A stretch of DNA of 64,000 nt from Vibrio neptunius (GTDB lineage Bacteria; Pseudomonadota; Gammaproteobacteria; Enterobacterales; Vibrionaceae), in the NCBI RefSeq assembly GCF_000967495.1, contig NZ_JXXU01000011.1:124001-188000 (forward strand). The letters run 5' to 3'. The notes under the pieces are model-generated. The model was not told the origin of the DNA and ran no database searches. It saw only the letters and a program-made list of their open reading frames with translations. Every line of letters begins with the position of its first letter. The stretch's first letter is position 1. This document shows positions 47,847 through 58,127 of this stretch, one piece after another. The translations under genes and the position numbers were made by a program.

Positions 47847-50084
47847 CTATTCTACTCCCTTCCGTAGCATCTGCCTATACCAAGCCAGCCCTTTCCACTC
47901 TCTCATGGCATCAATTTTCCAATGGTTTGCATAGAAACTAATACTAACTTGACCGTCTTCTCCCGTATCAAACCATTGCACGCCTCGACCAGTATAACGT
48001 GCCACCACATTAGGATCGGGCAATCGCCACTTCCCATTTAATGCCGATGAGGCGATGGCAACCTTCGGGCTCACCACTTCAATAAACCTAGGCGTGGATG
48101 ACGTTTTACTACCGTGATGTGGAACAATCAAAATGTCACTGCGAAGAGCTTTGGGTTCCCTTACAAGAAGCCATTCAACAATCGCCTCAATATCTCCAGG
48201 CAACAAAATCGATTGCTTGTATTCCGGATGTGACACTCTCACTACACACGAATGAGGGTTGTAAGCCCGGCGTACCGATTCAACTGGCCACAAAAACTCT
48301 AATGTTAACTGGCCCCACGTGAGGATATTTCCTTTTGAACACATTTGAGCTCGAGTCAGTTTTTGGCTAGCCATTAGACGTTCTGGTTGCCAGTCACGCA
48401 ACAACATCTCTAGGCCACCTGCGTGATCACTATCGGTATGAGATATCACTAGCATGTCTAGCTTACTCACACCGTGATACCGAAGAAAAGGCGTAATCAC
48501 CTGGGCAGCAATACTCCCCCCCTGCCAGGCTATTCCAGTATCATAGATGAAAGCTTGCGAACCTTGCTTTACGATAATGGCCAGGCCATGGCCTACATCT
48601 AAAACAAAGACCTGCCATAAGGGCTTATCTTTCCAATCAACGAAGTACACTAGCGTACACAATACAAATAGGGCTTTCCCGTGGCGACTAAGCACAGTAG
48701 AGGACAACAGCAACAACAGCCCCGCGACGGAAAGGATGACTAGGGAGTGGCTTAATGGAAACCAACTAGTGCCAGAGAAAGGCAGTACATAAATAACGGG
48801 GGCGATAGTGATATCAACCCAATGCCAAAGTACTGATACATTCAACATAGTATCTGCCACCAACGCCAATAAACTTAACGGCACAACGACAAAGCTAAAC
48901 CAAGGTACAAAAATAAGGTTGTATACAAAACTGGCGACACTCAGGCCCTGAAATACTATGGCGACTATCGGTGTCATCCCTATAACCAGAGCCAGTTGCA
49001 GTTTAAGGACATTTACCCAAGCTGACGATGACCGACTTTGCAATGAAGAAAACATCAAAATGATCGCAACAGCCCACATAGATAGCCAAAGACCTGAAGA
49101 AGCGGCAGTAAACGGATCCAACAGTAAAAGCCAAGATAGAATAAGAAGCCATTTATAGCTTGCAGGGAGGTGTTTAAAAGAGATCGTCAACAACGCGGCT
49201 AGACAGCATGTCCACAATGCTCGTTGAGTCGGGACAGAAAAACCAGCTAACCAAGCGTAGCAACAAGCGCATATTATCGCGATCACGAACGGAACGGTAA
49301 ATCCATTAGGGAAAAGCCTGAGGAATAGTTTTCCTAGGCACCAACCAAGAAAAAAAACAATGCCGATATGCAGACCTGATATCGCGATAAGATGACTCAG
49401 GCCACTCGCTTTGAGCTGCTCTTTCAGTTCGAGTGAGAGGCTATCTCGTACGCCAAATGTCAGTGCTAAAATCAAACCTTTACTCGACAGAGACTCCACG
49501 GATTTAGACACTTTCTGGTACAACTCGTAGCGCATAGAACCAGAATGACGAAACCGGTAAGGTGTTTTGATTGCCACGTTAGCTCTACCGACTATACGCC
49601 GCTGAAGTGCGTACTTTTCGACATCAAAGCCCACATCATTGAGCATACCCACAATAGGCTTAAGCCTGACTCTCGCCCCAACCTGATCTCCGGGAGAAAG
49701 CAAAATAGGAGAGACAAGCCAGATTCGCGGCTGGGCAAAAGTGGGCAATTCTTCACCATTGATTGATCTCACCACGGCTTCACCTTGAAACCCGTGACTT
49801 ATTTGCTTAAAAAAGCTGTCAACCTCAGCATTTATGGTAATATCCTGACCTGCTTGGAAAAGCATTGCCCGCTGATGGCGTAAAAGGTGACTGTGTATGA
49901 CGATTATCAGGCATGCGAACACAGGACCAACACACCACCTTAGCGATTTTGACCTTATACTGAGTATCAAGGCCAATAAACAGGGAAACAACCACTCCCA
50001 TGATGGCATGTACCACCAGAACTGAGCGGTTGATATAAGGAATGAGAACGAGATAAGCGTCCAGTAATTTAAGTAGAGAGTCAT
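47847..50084 (-). CDS. comEC: ComEC/Rec2 DNA-uptake channel protein
   Basis: A 745-residue inner-membrane protein carrying single-stranded DNA into the cytoplasm during natural transformation. There is an N-terminal DUF4131-like/OB part, a Competence membrane domain (ISGLHIGIVFF and about eight further helices), and a C-terminal metallo-beta-lactamase domain with HxDxDH ligands (H549, D551, D553, H554) and a second His motif (VPHHGSKTS). The Met codon is eight bases from the start of the divergent DUF2062 gene. It is likely a TfoX-dependent gene. Confidence 0.95.
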   Translation of the reverse strand: MTLYLNYWTLISFSFLISTAQFWWYMPSWEWLFPCLLALILSIRSKSLRWCVGPVFACLIIVIHSHLLRHQRAMLFQAGQDITINAEVDSFFKQISHGFQGEAVVRSINGEELPTFAQPRIWLVSPILLSPGDQVGARVRLKPIVGMLNDVGFDVEKYALQRRIVGRANVAIKTPYRFRHSGSMRYELYQKVSKSVESLSSKGLILALTFGVRDSLSLELKEQLKASGLSHLIAISGLHIGIVFFLGWCLGKLFLRLFPNGFTVPFVIAIICACCYAWLAGFSVPTQRALWTCCLAALLTISFKHLPASYKWLLILSWLLLLDPFTAASSGLWLSMWAVAIILMFSSLQSRSSSAWVNVLKLQLALVIGMTPIVAIVFQGLSVASFVYNLIFVPWFSFVVVPLSLLALVADTMLNVSVLWHWVDITIAPVIYVLPFSGTSWFPLSHSLVILSVAGLLLLLSSTVLSRHGKALFVLCTLVYFVDWKDKPLWQVFVLDVGHGLAIIVKQGSQAFIYDTGIAWQGGSIAAQVITPFLRYHGVSKLDMLVISHTDSDHAGGLEMLLRDWQPERLMASQKLTRAQMCSKGNILTWGQLTLEFLWPVESVRRAYNPHSCVVRVSHPEYKQSILLPGDIEAIVEWLLVREPKALRSDILIVPHHGSKTSSTPRFIEVVSPKVAIASSALNGKWRLPDPNVVARYTGRGVQWFDTGEDGQVSISFYANHWKIDAMREWKGLAWYRQMLRKGVE

Positions 50085-50092
50085 ATTTCCCT

Positions 50093-50623
50093 ATGCCAAG
50101 AAAATTCATCAAACGCTTTATGCCTGACCATGAAGTAATAAAGCGTCAGAAAGCACTCAAAGTTTTTGGCAACGTGCTATACAACCCCAATCTATGGTGT
50201 CTCAACCGCCGTTCCGCGTCTGGGGCATTTGCTGTTGGCCTGTTCATGGCTTTCGTCCCATTACCCAGCCAAATGATCATGTCTGCTGGCTTGGCCATTC
50301 TTTGCGGCGTTAATCTCCCTCTGTCGGTAGCTTTAGTTTGGGTAAGTAATCCTATCACTATGCCAGTGCTGTTCTATTTTGCTTATAAAGTAGGGGCTTG
50401 GGTTATGCACATTCCTCCTCAACCCTTTCATTTTGAGTTGTCATGGGAATTTATTCTTCACCAAATGAGCACTATAGGCCCTCCCTTTCTACTTGGCTGC
50501 ATGATTTGCGGCCTGGTATCTGCAATTGCCGGCTATTTTGGAATCAAAGCTTTATGGAGATATTCTGTTGTCCGCAGTTGGCAACAACGAAAAATTAGAT
50601 TAGGCGGATTACTTAAAAAGTAA
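50093..50623 (+). CDS. DUF2062 membrane protein
   Basis: A 176-residue inner-membrane protein with three or four hydrophobic segments and the DUF2062 core (NPITMPVLFYFAYKVG). N- and C-termini are basic. Function is unknown; other DUF2062 proteins are sometimes fused to glycosyltransferases. The start is eight bases from the comEC start on the other strand, with no good ribosome site in between (AGAGAG is about 12 bases upstream). It has its own terminator. Confidence 0.82.
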   Translation: MPRKFIKRFMPDHEVIKRQKALKVFGNVLYNPNLWCLNRRSASGAFAVGLFMAFVPLPSQMIMSAGLAILCGVNLPLSVALVWVSNPITMPVLFYFAYKVGAWVMHIPPQPFHFELSWEFILHQMSTIGPPFLLGCMICGLVSAIAGYFGIKALWRYSVVRSWQQRKIRLGGLLKK

Positions 50624-50689
50624 ATGTTGCGTGAATAAGATTTCGGGAAGACTGACTAGGCTGTGTAACTGTCTTGTCGACTCATAGTG

Positions 50690-50716
50690 AAAAAGGACCG
50701 AAACGGTCCTTTTTTA
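50690..50716. terminator. Bidirectional terminator DUF2062 / lolE
   Basis: The stem AAAAAGGACCG / CGGTCCTTTTTT has an AAA loop between convergent genes. Confidence 0.9.
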
Positions 50717-50734
50717 TTGAATATTTAAACACTT

Positions 50735-51979
50735 TTATTTCGCGCTGAGTACAGTGGCAGGATTGAGTTTACTCGCTCGCGATGCAGGATACCAAGTAGC
50801 TAATAAGCTTAATATGATCGCCGTTCCCGAGACCAATGCAACATCGGAAAGATTAATCTGCGAAGGAAGGAAATCAACAAAGTAAATATCCCCTGATAAA
50901 AACTGATGACCAATTAAGCTCTCTAATCCTTTGATGAGCTGAGTAAGGTTTGCAGCAATCAAAACCCCTACAACACTACCCACAACACTGCCCAATACAC
51001 CTGAAAAAACGCCTTGCCAGACAAAAATCCGTCGAATAAGTCGATCGGTTCCCCCCATCGTCCTCAGTATGGCAATTTCCGATGCACGATCTTTCACTGC
51101 CATCATCAACGTCGATACAATATTGAAGCTAGCAACACCAATCACCAGCACCATCACCAAATACATAATTGTTCTGACGAGCTGTATATCTCGATACAAG
51201 AAACCATAATTTTGCTGCCAACTGCGTAAATAGACATACACATTGAGTGTATTACCAGCCTCTCGCACAATTTGTGTCGCATTCAAAACATCAGAGACTC
51301 TCAACGATACACCTGTCACAGCTTCGCCTAACTTTGCGTATTGCTGAGCATCTTTCAGAGGAACCAAAGCAAGGTTATGGTCAATCTGTCCATTGAGCTT
51401 CAGCAGGCCGGCAACTCTAACACGAACACGTTTAGGTGCCTGAACCTTCGTCGTCGACCCCGCCGTTGGGATCATCAGGGTGATATAATCCCCTTTAGAC
51501 ACGCCTAATACCTCTGCAACCCCTTGACCTAAGATGGCCTGCTGTTTACCAGCTTTAAACTGCTTCCACACATCTGCATCAATGTATTGGCTCATATTGG
51601 AGACCGTTGACTCTTGCTTGGGCTCAATACCTCGGATTTCCAACGCTTTAAGCTGCGAACCTTTCTCAGCTAACGCTGTCATCTTTACATATGGGGCTGC
51701 CGCTTCCACTTGTGGGTGCTTTTCAGCTTGCTCAACGACAGACTGCCAATCCTCCAGTGGTCCACGAACGCCTTCAAACTCACCATGAGCAACAACTGAC
51801 AGAACACGATCTTTGAGTTCACGTTCGAATCCATTCATTGCCGACAGGCCAATGATGATCACCGCCACTCCCACTGCAATACCAATCGTCGAAGACAGTG
51901 AGATGAACGACACCATTTTATTGCGCTGCTTGGCACGGCTAAAACGGCCACCAATAAATAGGGAGAGTGAAGAGAACAA
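50735..51979 (-). CDS. lolE: Lipoprotein-releasing ABC transporter permease LolE
   Basis: A 414-residue permease of the LolCDE complex that extracts outer-membrane lipoproteins. TM1 at about residues 20-45 includes GLSAMNGFERELKDR. Three further membrane segments are at the C-terminal end, and between them is a large periplasmic domain. TTG 51979 is chosen: AGGAGG lies six bases upstream and it yields the same length as E. coli LolE; the longer frame would begin inside lolD. It follows lolD directly. Confidence 0.94.
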   Translation of the reverse strand: MFSSLSLFIGGRFSRAKQRNKMVSFISLSSTIGIAVGVAVIIIGLSAMNGFERELKDRVLSVVAHGEFEGVRGPLEDWQSVVEQAEKHPQVEAAAPYVKMTALAEKGSQLKALEIRGIEPKQESTVSNMSQYIDADVWKQFKAGKQQAILGQGVAEVLGVSKGDYITLMIPTAGSTTKVQAPKRVRVRVAGLLKLNGQIDHNLALVPLKDAQQYAKLGEAVTGVSLRVSDVLNATQIVREAGNTLNVYVYLRSWQQNYGFLYRDIQLVRTIMYLVMVLVIGVASFNIVSTLMMAVKDRASEIAILRTMGGTDRLIRRIFVWQGVFSGVLGSVVGSVVGVLIAANLTQLIKGLESLIGHQFLSGDIYFVDFLPSQINLSDVALVSGTAIILSLLATWYPASRASKLNPATVLSAK

Positions 51980-51980
51980 A

Positions 51981-52667
51981 TTACGCCTCCTCAATGTTTA
52001 ACAACAGGCCATCTTGCATATGCAGTTGGCGATCCATTTTGCTCGCCAATTCTCCATCATGCGTAACCACCAAAAACGCGGTTCCATACTGTTCATTGAG
52101 CTCGCGCATCAAGTCGTAGATGGCCAATGCAGTCTTATGGTCTAAATTGCCGGTTGGCTCATCGGCTAGCACTAAGTCTGGGTTGTTCACTAATGCGCGG
52201 GCAATAGCCACACGTTGACGTTCACCACCAGACAGCTCAGACGGACGATGATCAATACGATGACTCAAGCCAACTTTGTCCAGAAGCGCTTTTGCTGATT
52301 CTTTCGCCTTAGCGACTTTAGTTCCGCCAATAAGTAGCGGCATGGCAACGTTCTCTAAGGCACTGAAGTCTGCCAAAAGGTGATGAAACTGATAAACAAA
52401 ACCCAGATGTTGGTTGCGAAGCTTAGCTTGTTTATTCGAACTCAGATGAGAGAGATGTTGGCCAAGGAAAGTTACTTCACCCTGCGTGGTATCATCTAAC
52501 GCTCCTAAAATGTGGAGCAAAGTGCTCTTCCCTGATCCTGAAGAACCAATAATCGATACCAGCTCTCCTTTTTTCAGTTCGAAACTCACCCCTTTGAGTA
52601 CTTGAGTATCAAGAGAACCCTCGCGGTATGTTTTACATATATTATGACATTGAAGCAGGTTACTCAT
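51981..52667 (-). CDS. lolD: Lipoprotein-releasing ABC transporter ATPase LolD
   Basis: A 228-residue ABC ATPase with Walker [10 protein letters not shown], signature LSGGERQR, and Walker [13 protein letters not shown]. It powers LolCE. Its start overlaps the lolC end by eight bases, and its stop is a single base from the lolE start codon, showing tight coupling. Confidence 0.96.
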   Translation of the reverse strand: MSNLLQCHNICKTYREGSLDTQVLKGVSFELKKGELVSIIGSSGSGKSTLLHILGALDDTTQGEVTFLGQHLSHLSSNKQAKLRNQHLGFVYQFHHLLADFSALENVAMPLLIGGTKVAKAKESAKALLDKVGLSHRIDHRPSELSGGERQRVAIARALVNNPDLVLADEPTGNLDHKTALAIYDLMRELNEQYGTAFLVVTHDGELASKMDRQLHMQDGLLLNIEEA

Positions 52668-53868
52668 ATCTCAAAGCCTCAGCTGGTTTTACGGAAGATG
52701 CACGATAAGCAGGGAAAAGTGTTGCTAGAAGGCTGAGTAAGATAGCCAGAGCAACCACGACACTGATTTGGGCAGGATTTATCACAATCGGTAGTTCACC
52801 GCCAACAGCAAACAACGCAATGCCCGCACTTTCAAGTAGTGCGTTGATATTACTCGCCAGTAGCACGCCTAACACACCACCAAATAGGGCGCCTATCACA
52901 CCACTACTGGCCCCTTGAACCATGAATATCGCCAGAACTTGTCTATCTTTCATTCCCTGAGTTTTTAAAATCGCTACTTCAGACTGTTTTTCCATCACGA
53001 CCATAATCAAAGCGGAAATAATGTTGAAGGCGGCAACGCCAATAATTAATCCTAACATCAAGCCCATCATATTTTTTTCCATTCGAACAGCTTGAAATAA
53101 TTCGCCTCGTTGATCTCGCCAGTCTTGCCATTGCCAACCTTCAGATAATGGCTGTTTACTCAACTCCGCCACCACAAACGGATCATCGAAAAACAAACGC
53201 CAACCAGTGATGGTGTTCTGCTTGAAACGCAGTAAACGCGCTGCATCGTCAATATGAGTCAACATAAGTTGACCATCAACATCGGAGCCTGTGTTGTAAA
53301 TTCCAGCTACCGTAAAAATCCGCTGGCTCGGAATTCGACCAAGTGGCGTAAATTGACTTGCATTGGTGACCATTAAACGTACCTTATCGCCGAGCGAGAC
53401 ATCCATTGCTCTCGCCAAAGTATGGCCAATGAACACCTGATACTTACCAGGCTGTAAGGAAGATAATCGACCTGCAATCAAATGCGACTGGATCGGGTCT
53501 TTGTCACTAGGCGTGATACCGATTAGCAAACCAGCAGACAGATTGTCCGAGCTTTGAATCACAGCTTCACTTTGAACGATGGGCTGTGGGGACGCGGCTG
53601 TCGATAGTGCCACAGCGAAATCAGGCGCTTGATCGGTATAAAGTGTTTTACCATCCGCCTCTGAAACAATGGCCTGTGGTAAAACACCAAGAATTCGACC
53701 TTTTAGCTGTGCTTCAAAGCCATTCATGACAGATAGCACAGTAACCAAAGACATCACACCAATCGTGATACCTGCGGTAGACATATAAGAGACAAAACGG
53801 CTGAACCTATCACCGGAACGACCGCGTAGGTAGCGCAAACCGATAAAAGTGGAAATCGGATGGTACAT
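52660..53868 (-). CDS. lolC: Lipoprotein-releasing ABC transporter permease LolC
   Basis: A 402-residue permease, LolC-type by its opening [19 protein letters not shown]1 is at about residues 24-46, followed by a periplasmic domain of about 220 residues and three C-terminal membrane segments. It forms a heterodimer with LolE and recruits LolA. ATG 53868 is the family start; four more codons upstream in frame are not conserved. Confidence 0.94.
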   Translation of the reverse strand: MYHPISTFIGLRYLRGRSGDRFSRFVSYMSTAGITIGVMSLVTVLSVMNGFEAQLKGRILGVLPQAIVSEADGKTLYTDQAPDFAVALSTAASPQPIVQSEAVIQSSDNLSAGLLIGITPSDKDPIQSHLIAGRLSSLQPGKYQVFIGHTLARAMDVSLGDKVRLMVTNASQFTPLGRIPSQRIFTVAGIYNTGSDVDGQLMLTHIDDAARLLRFKQNTITGWRLFFDDPFVVAELSKQPLSEGWQWQDWRDQRGELFQAVRMEKNMMGLMLGLIIGVAAFNIISALIMVVMEKQSEVAILKTQGMKDRQVLAIFMVQGASSGVIGALFGGVLGVLLASNINALLESAGIALFAVGGELPIVINPAQISVVVALAILLSLLATLFPAYRASSVKPAEALRYE

Positions 53869-54033
53869 ATATAAAACCAATAACGTTTGATAGGCGATAC
53901 TGTAACGATTTATAGCTGTGGGTTGTAGTCCCTAATTGCTAATTAGACGTCAAAATGTGTGTTAAACAATGACATACCTTGATTAGTTGCTTCTTATGGC
54001 GATAATCAAAGGATAATTTAAAGGAATTTTCGC

Positions 54034-54603
54034 ATGTCTGATCAAGAATACTTCACTGTTCACCACAAAATGACCGTCAACGTAGAGCCGCTGGCTCAAG
54101 ATGAAGCATTGCCAAGTTTTGAACAGTTTGAAGGAGAAATTCCAGCCCCTTTTTTAGTCGCCAGTGAGTTTAGCCACCTCGATCTTCTCAATGACAACGC
54201 CAGGACTGAGTTAAAGAATAATGACTTCCGGCATGTTATTGAGTTACTCGACACTCAAAACGCAAAACTCAATTTACTACTGACTTTTATGCTGTCGCAG
54301 CAAGATGATGAGCAATACCGACATCAAACCCTCTCTTTTGGCGCTAGTAAATTTAGCTACGCTGCTGAAGGAAAACTTCCATTGAATACAAAAGCACGTG
54401 TAAAAATGTTTATGGATCATCCCCCTGCAGCTATCTACTGCTACGGTCACGTTGAAAACTGTGAGCTGAAAGATGATCGATACATTGTTACCTTAAAGTA
54501 CGACCTATTGCGCGATCAGGACGAGGATCTTCTGATTAAAGCCGCTCTCTATCAGCAACAAAAATTACTTCGTCAGCGTTCATTGCAACGCGACAAACAA
54601 TAG
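54034..54603 (+). CDS. PilZ domain protein next to mfd
   Basis: A 189-residue soluble protein with a C-terminal PilZ-like beta-barrel (about 75-170). The canonical RxxxR and (D/N)xSxxG binding motifs are not clear in it, so c-di-GMP binding is uncertain. In V. cholerae the equivalent gene beside mfd is known, as I recall, as plzB. The ribosome site AAGGAA lies upstream. Eight bases separate it from mfd, so the two are probably co-transcribed. Confidence 0.75.
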   Translation: MSDQEYFTVHHKMTVNVEPLAQDEALPSFEQFEGEIPAPFLVASEFSHLDLLNDNARTELKNNDFRHVIELLDTQNAKLNLLLTFMLSQQDDEQYRHQTLSFGASKFSYAAEGKLPLNTKARVKMFMDHPPAAIYCYGHVENCELKDDRYIVTLKYDLLRDQDEDLLIKAALYQQQKLLRQRSLQRDKQ

Positions 54604-54610
54604 TTTCATT

Positions 54611-57600
54611 ATGCCTATTACATCGCTTTTAAATCTGGCTAACCCAACGGGTTCCGGAGACAAAAAACAGGTCGGTAACCTGCAAGGAGCCAGTTTGGCA
54701 CTTGCTATTGCTGAACTTGCTAATCAACATACCAGCCACACACTCGTCGCTGTCGCTGACCCTCAAACAGCGCTAAAGCTGCTTCAAGAAGTCGAGCAAT
54801 TTACGGATCAAGACGTATCGCTGTTTCCCGATTGGGAAACATTACCCTACGACAATTTTTCTCCGCATCAGGAAATCATTTCTGACCGAATTGCTCGCTT
54901 GTATCAGCTACCGACTCAATCCAGTGGTATTACCATCATTCCAGTGAATACCCTGTTGCAAAGACAGTCTCCAAGAGAATTCTTACTGCAACACACATTA
55001 ATGGTCAAAGTGGGCGACCAGTATTCACTCGAAAAGTTGCGTATTCAATTAGAAAAATCCGGCTATCGACACGTCGATCAAGTGTTTGGCCCGGGCGAAT
55101 ACGCCAGCCGCGGTTCGATTCTTGATCTCTTTCCAATGGGGGCAAATGACCCATTCCGAATCGACTTTTTTGATGACGAGATCGATACGATTCGTACTTT
55201 TGATCCAGAAAACCAACGCTCTATTGAAGACGTTGAAGATATTCGCCTACTACCCGCCCATGAATTTCCAACCACAGACAGCGCTATTGAAGATTTTCGT
55301 ATCCGCTGGCGTCAGCGGTTTGAAACGAGACGAGAACCCGAATCAATCTACATGCAGGTTTCTAAAGGTACGTGGCCTGCAGGCATCGAGTACTGGCAAC
55401 CGTTATTTTTCGATTGCACCGAAACCTTGTTCGACTACATTGCCGATAACAGCCAATTAATCACAATTGGTGACTTAGAAGACGCCATCGATCATTTTCT
55501 CACCGATGTCGACTACCGTTACGACCAACGCAAAGTGGATCCACTCAGGCCTCTATTGCCGCCAGAAGAATTATGGTTGAAAAAAGACGAGCTATTCCGT
55601 CATTTTAAATCATTGCCTCAGGTGCAACTTTCTGCTGATTCGGTGACAGAAAAACTAGGGCGTACTAACCCAGCCGTTCAATCTCTGCCAGAGTTGGCTG
55701 TTCAGCACCAAAGCAAGGAACCCATGTCGGCGCTTCGCCAGTTTAGCGAAAGCTTTAATGGCAAAGTCGTTTTCTCAGTCGAGTCTGAAGGCCGCCGTGA
55801 GGCCTTACTTGAGCTTCTTCAAAGTATTAAGCTTCGCCCAATTGAACACATAAGTTTCTCTGCAGCGACACAAAGCAGCGATAAATTTACCTTAGTACTT
55901 GGTGCTTCCGAGCACGGATTCCTTTTTGGTGACAATCAGGTCGCTTTGATCTGCGAAAGTGACTTACTCGGTGACCGAGTTATTCAGCGTCGTCGTAAAG
56001 ATCGTAAAGTCACCAACAGCGATGCCGTGATACGTAACCTTGCTGAGCTTAAACCCGGCCAGCCTGTCGTCCACATCGATCACGGTATTGGCCGCTATAT
56101 CGGCCTGCAAACGTTGGAAGCCGGTGGAATGACTACCGAATACGTCACGCTGGAATACCAGAATGACGCTAAGCTCTATGTTCCGGTTGCGGCATTGAAC
56201 CTCATCAGCCGTTACTCAGGTGGTGCAGAAGAATCCGCACCATTGCACAAACTTGGTGGAGAAGCTTGGGCGAAAGCACGTCGCAAAGCGGCAGAAAAAG
56301 TACGAGATGTCGCCGCAGAGCTGCTTGATGTTTACGCTAAACGAGAACTTAAGCCAGGCTATAAATTCGACCTTGATCGCGATCAGTACGCAACATTCAA
56401 AGCTGGCTTCCCGTTTGAAGAGACAGATGACCAGTCAATGGCGATCAACGCCGTTATGTCTGACATGTGTCAGGCTAAAGCGATGGATCGTTTGGTGTGT
56501 GGTGATGTGGGCTTTGGTAAAACAGAAGTCGCGATGCGTGCTGCGTTTCTTGCCACAGACAATGGCAAGCAAGTCGCGGTACTGGTGCCGACGACTTTAC
56601 TCGCTCAGCAACATTTCGAAAACTTCAGAGACCGTTTTGCTAATCTACCCATTCGCGTTGAAGTACTCTCACGCTTCAAAACAGCCAAGGAACAAAAGCA
56701 AGTATTACAAGATATTGAAGATGGCAAAATCGACCTAGTCGTCGGTACACACAAACTCTTGTCTAATGACATCAAGTTCAAAGACCTTGGCCTGCTAATT
56801 GTCGATGAAGAACACCGGTTTGGTGTCCGGCAAAAAGAGAAAATGAAGTCAATGCGCACTGATGTCGATATTTTAACGCTCACCGCAACGCCAATCCCAC
56901 GAACGCTAAATATGGCGATGAGTGGTATGCGCGACTTATCGATCATCGCCACTCCACCAGCAAGACGTCTCGCAATCAAAACCTTTGTCAGACAGAGTGA
57001 TGATGCAGTCGTGCGAGAGGCTGTATTACGTGAAATTATGCGCGGTGGTCAGGTTTACTTCTTGCACAATCAAGTTGAGACCATAGAAAAAGTTGCTGCC
57101 GATCTGGAGAAGCTCATTCCAGAGGCTCGTGTGACCGTAGCCCACGGCCAAATGCGCGAGAGAGAACTCGAACGTATCATGAATGATTTTTACCACCAGC
57201 GCTTTAACTTACTGGTGTGTACCACTATCATCGAAACAGGTATCGATGTGCCAACCGCTAATACCATCATTATGGACAGAGCGGATAACCTCGGTCTTGC
57301 TCAGTTGCACCAGTTACGTGGTCGTGTAGGACGTTCTCATCATCAGGCATACGCTTACCTGCTAACACCTCATCCAAAAGCCATCACGAAAGATGCTATT
57401 AAGCGCCTTGATGCCATTGCTTCATTGGAAGATTTAGGTGCAGGCTTTACTCTTGCGACTCACGATCTTGAAATTCGCGGGGCGGGAGAGCTCCTCGGTG
57501 ACGAGCAAAGCGGGCAAATTCAGTCAGTTGGGTTTACTTTGTACATGGAAATGCTTGAGCAAGCCGTCGAGGCACTGAAGGAAGGTAAAGAGCCTTCTCT

Positions 57601-58072
57601 AGACGAACTACTCAGAGAGCAAACAGAAGTCGAGATGCGCTTGCCCGCTCTACTGCCTGATGATTACATTCCGGACATCAACACTCGCCTATCCATGTAC
57701 AAGCAAATCGCCAGCGTATCAGACAAGACCGAGCTGGACGAGCTCAAAATCGAACTGATCGATCGCTTTGGGCTTTTACCAGATGCAACCAAAAATCTTC
57801 TATCTGTATCAGAAATAAAGCTTGAAGCGGGCGCCATTAAAGTGAAGAAAATCGAAGCGCATGACAAAGGTGGATTCATTGAGTTCTATCCTGACGCTGA
57901 CATAAATCCGGCCTATTTGGTTAAACTATTGCAATCTCAACCACAAAAATTCGCAATGGAAGGCCCAACTAAGTTCAAGTTTACGGTACCATTGGTTGAC
58001 AGGCGTAAGAGAATTCAATTTGTTGGTGACATGTTGGGAGAGTTCCAACAAAACCTATTACCACAAGCCTGA
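54611..58072 (+). CDS. mfd: Transcription-repair coupling factor Mfd
   Basis: A 1153-residue DNA translocase that dislodges stalled RNA polymerase and recruits UvrA. In order: UvrB-homology region (1-330), RNAP-interacting domain with KPGQPVVHIDHGIGRY around 478, SF2 helicase lobes with Walker A GDVGFGKT (631-638) and DEEH box (D732-H735), TRG motif and a C-terminal UvrA-blocking domain. ATG 54611 has the TTTCATT spacer of a coupled start. Length matches family (about 1150). Confidence 0.98.
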   Translation: MPITSLLNLANPTGSGDKKQVGNLQGASLALAIAELANQHTSHTLVAVADPQTALKLLQEVEQFTDQDVSLFPDWETLPYDNFSPHQEIISDRIARLYQLPTQSSGITIIPVNTLLQRQSPREFLLQHTLMVKVGDQYSLEKLRIQLEKSGYRHVDQVFGPGEYASRGSILDLFPMGANDPFRIDFFDDEIDTIRTFDPENQRSIEDVEDIRLLPAHEFPTTDSAIEDFRIRWRQRFETRREPESIYMQVSKGTWPAGIEYWQPLFFDCTETLFDYIADNSQLITIGDLEDAIDHFLTDVDYRYDQRKVDPLRPLLPPEELWLKKDELFRHFKSLPQVQLSADSVTEKLGRTNPAVQSLPELAVQHQSKEPMSALRQFSESFNGKVVFSVESEGRREALLELLQSIKLRPIEHISFSAATQSSDKFTLVLGASEHGFLFGDNQVALICESDLLGDRVIQRRRKDRKVTNSDAVIRNLAELKPGQPVVHIDHGIGRYIGLQTLEAGGMTTEYVTLEYQNDAKLYVPVAALNLISRYSGGAEESAPLHKLGGEAWAKARRKAAEKVRDVAAELLDVYAKRELKPGYKFDLDRDQYATFKAGFPFEETDDQSMAINAVMSDMCQAKAMDRLVCGDVGFGKTEVAMRAAFLATDNGKQVAVLVPTTLLAQQHFENFRDRFANLPIRVEVLSRFKTAKEQKQVLQDIEDGKIDLVVGTHKLLSNDIKFKDLGLLIVDEEHRFGVRQKEKMKSMRTDVDILTLTATPIPRTLNMAMSGMRDLSIIATPPARRLAIKTFVRQSDDAVVREAVLREIMRGGQVYFLHNQVETIEKVAADLEKLIPEARVTVAHGQMRERELERIMNDFYHQRFNLLVCTTIIETGIDVPTANTIIMDRADNLGLAQLHQLRGRVGRSHHQAYAYLLTPHPKAITKDAIKRLDAIASLEDLGAGFTLATHDLEIRGAGELLGDEQSGQIQSVGFTLYMEMLEQAVEALKEGKEPSLDELLREQTEVEMRLPALLPDDYIPDINTRLSMYKQIASVSDKTELDELKIELIDRFGLLPDATKNLLSVSEIKLEAGAIKVKKIEAHDKGGFIEFYPDADINPAYLVKLLQSQPQKFAMEGPTKFKFTVPLVDRRKRIQFVGDMLGEFQQNLLPQA

Positions 58073-58127
58073 TCAACTCAGGCTTAACTAATTTTCCAAG
58101 GTGTAACCACCTTACGATGGAGTTGTA

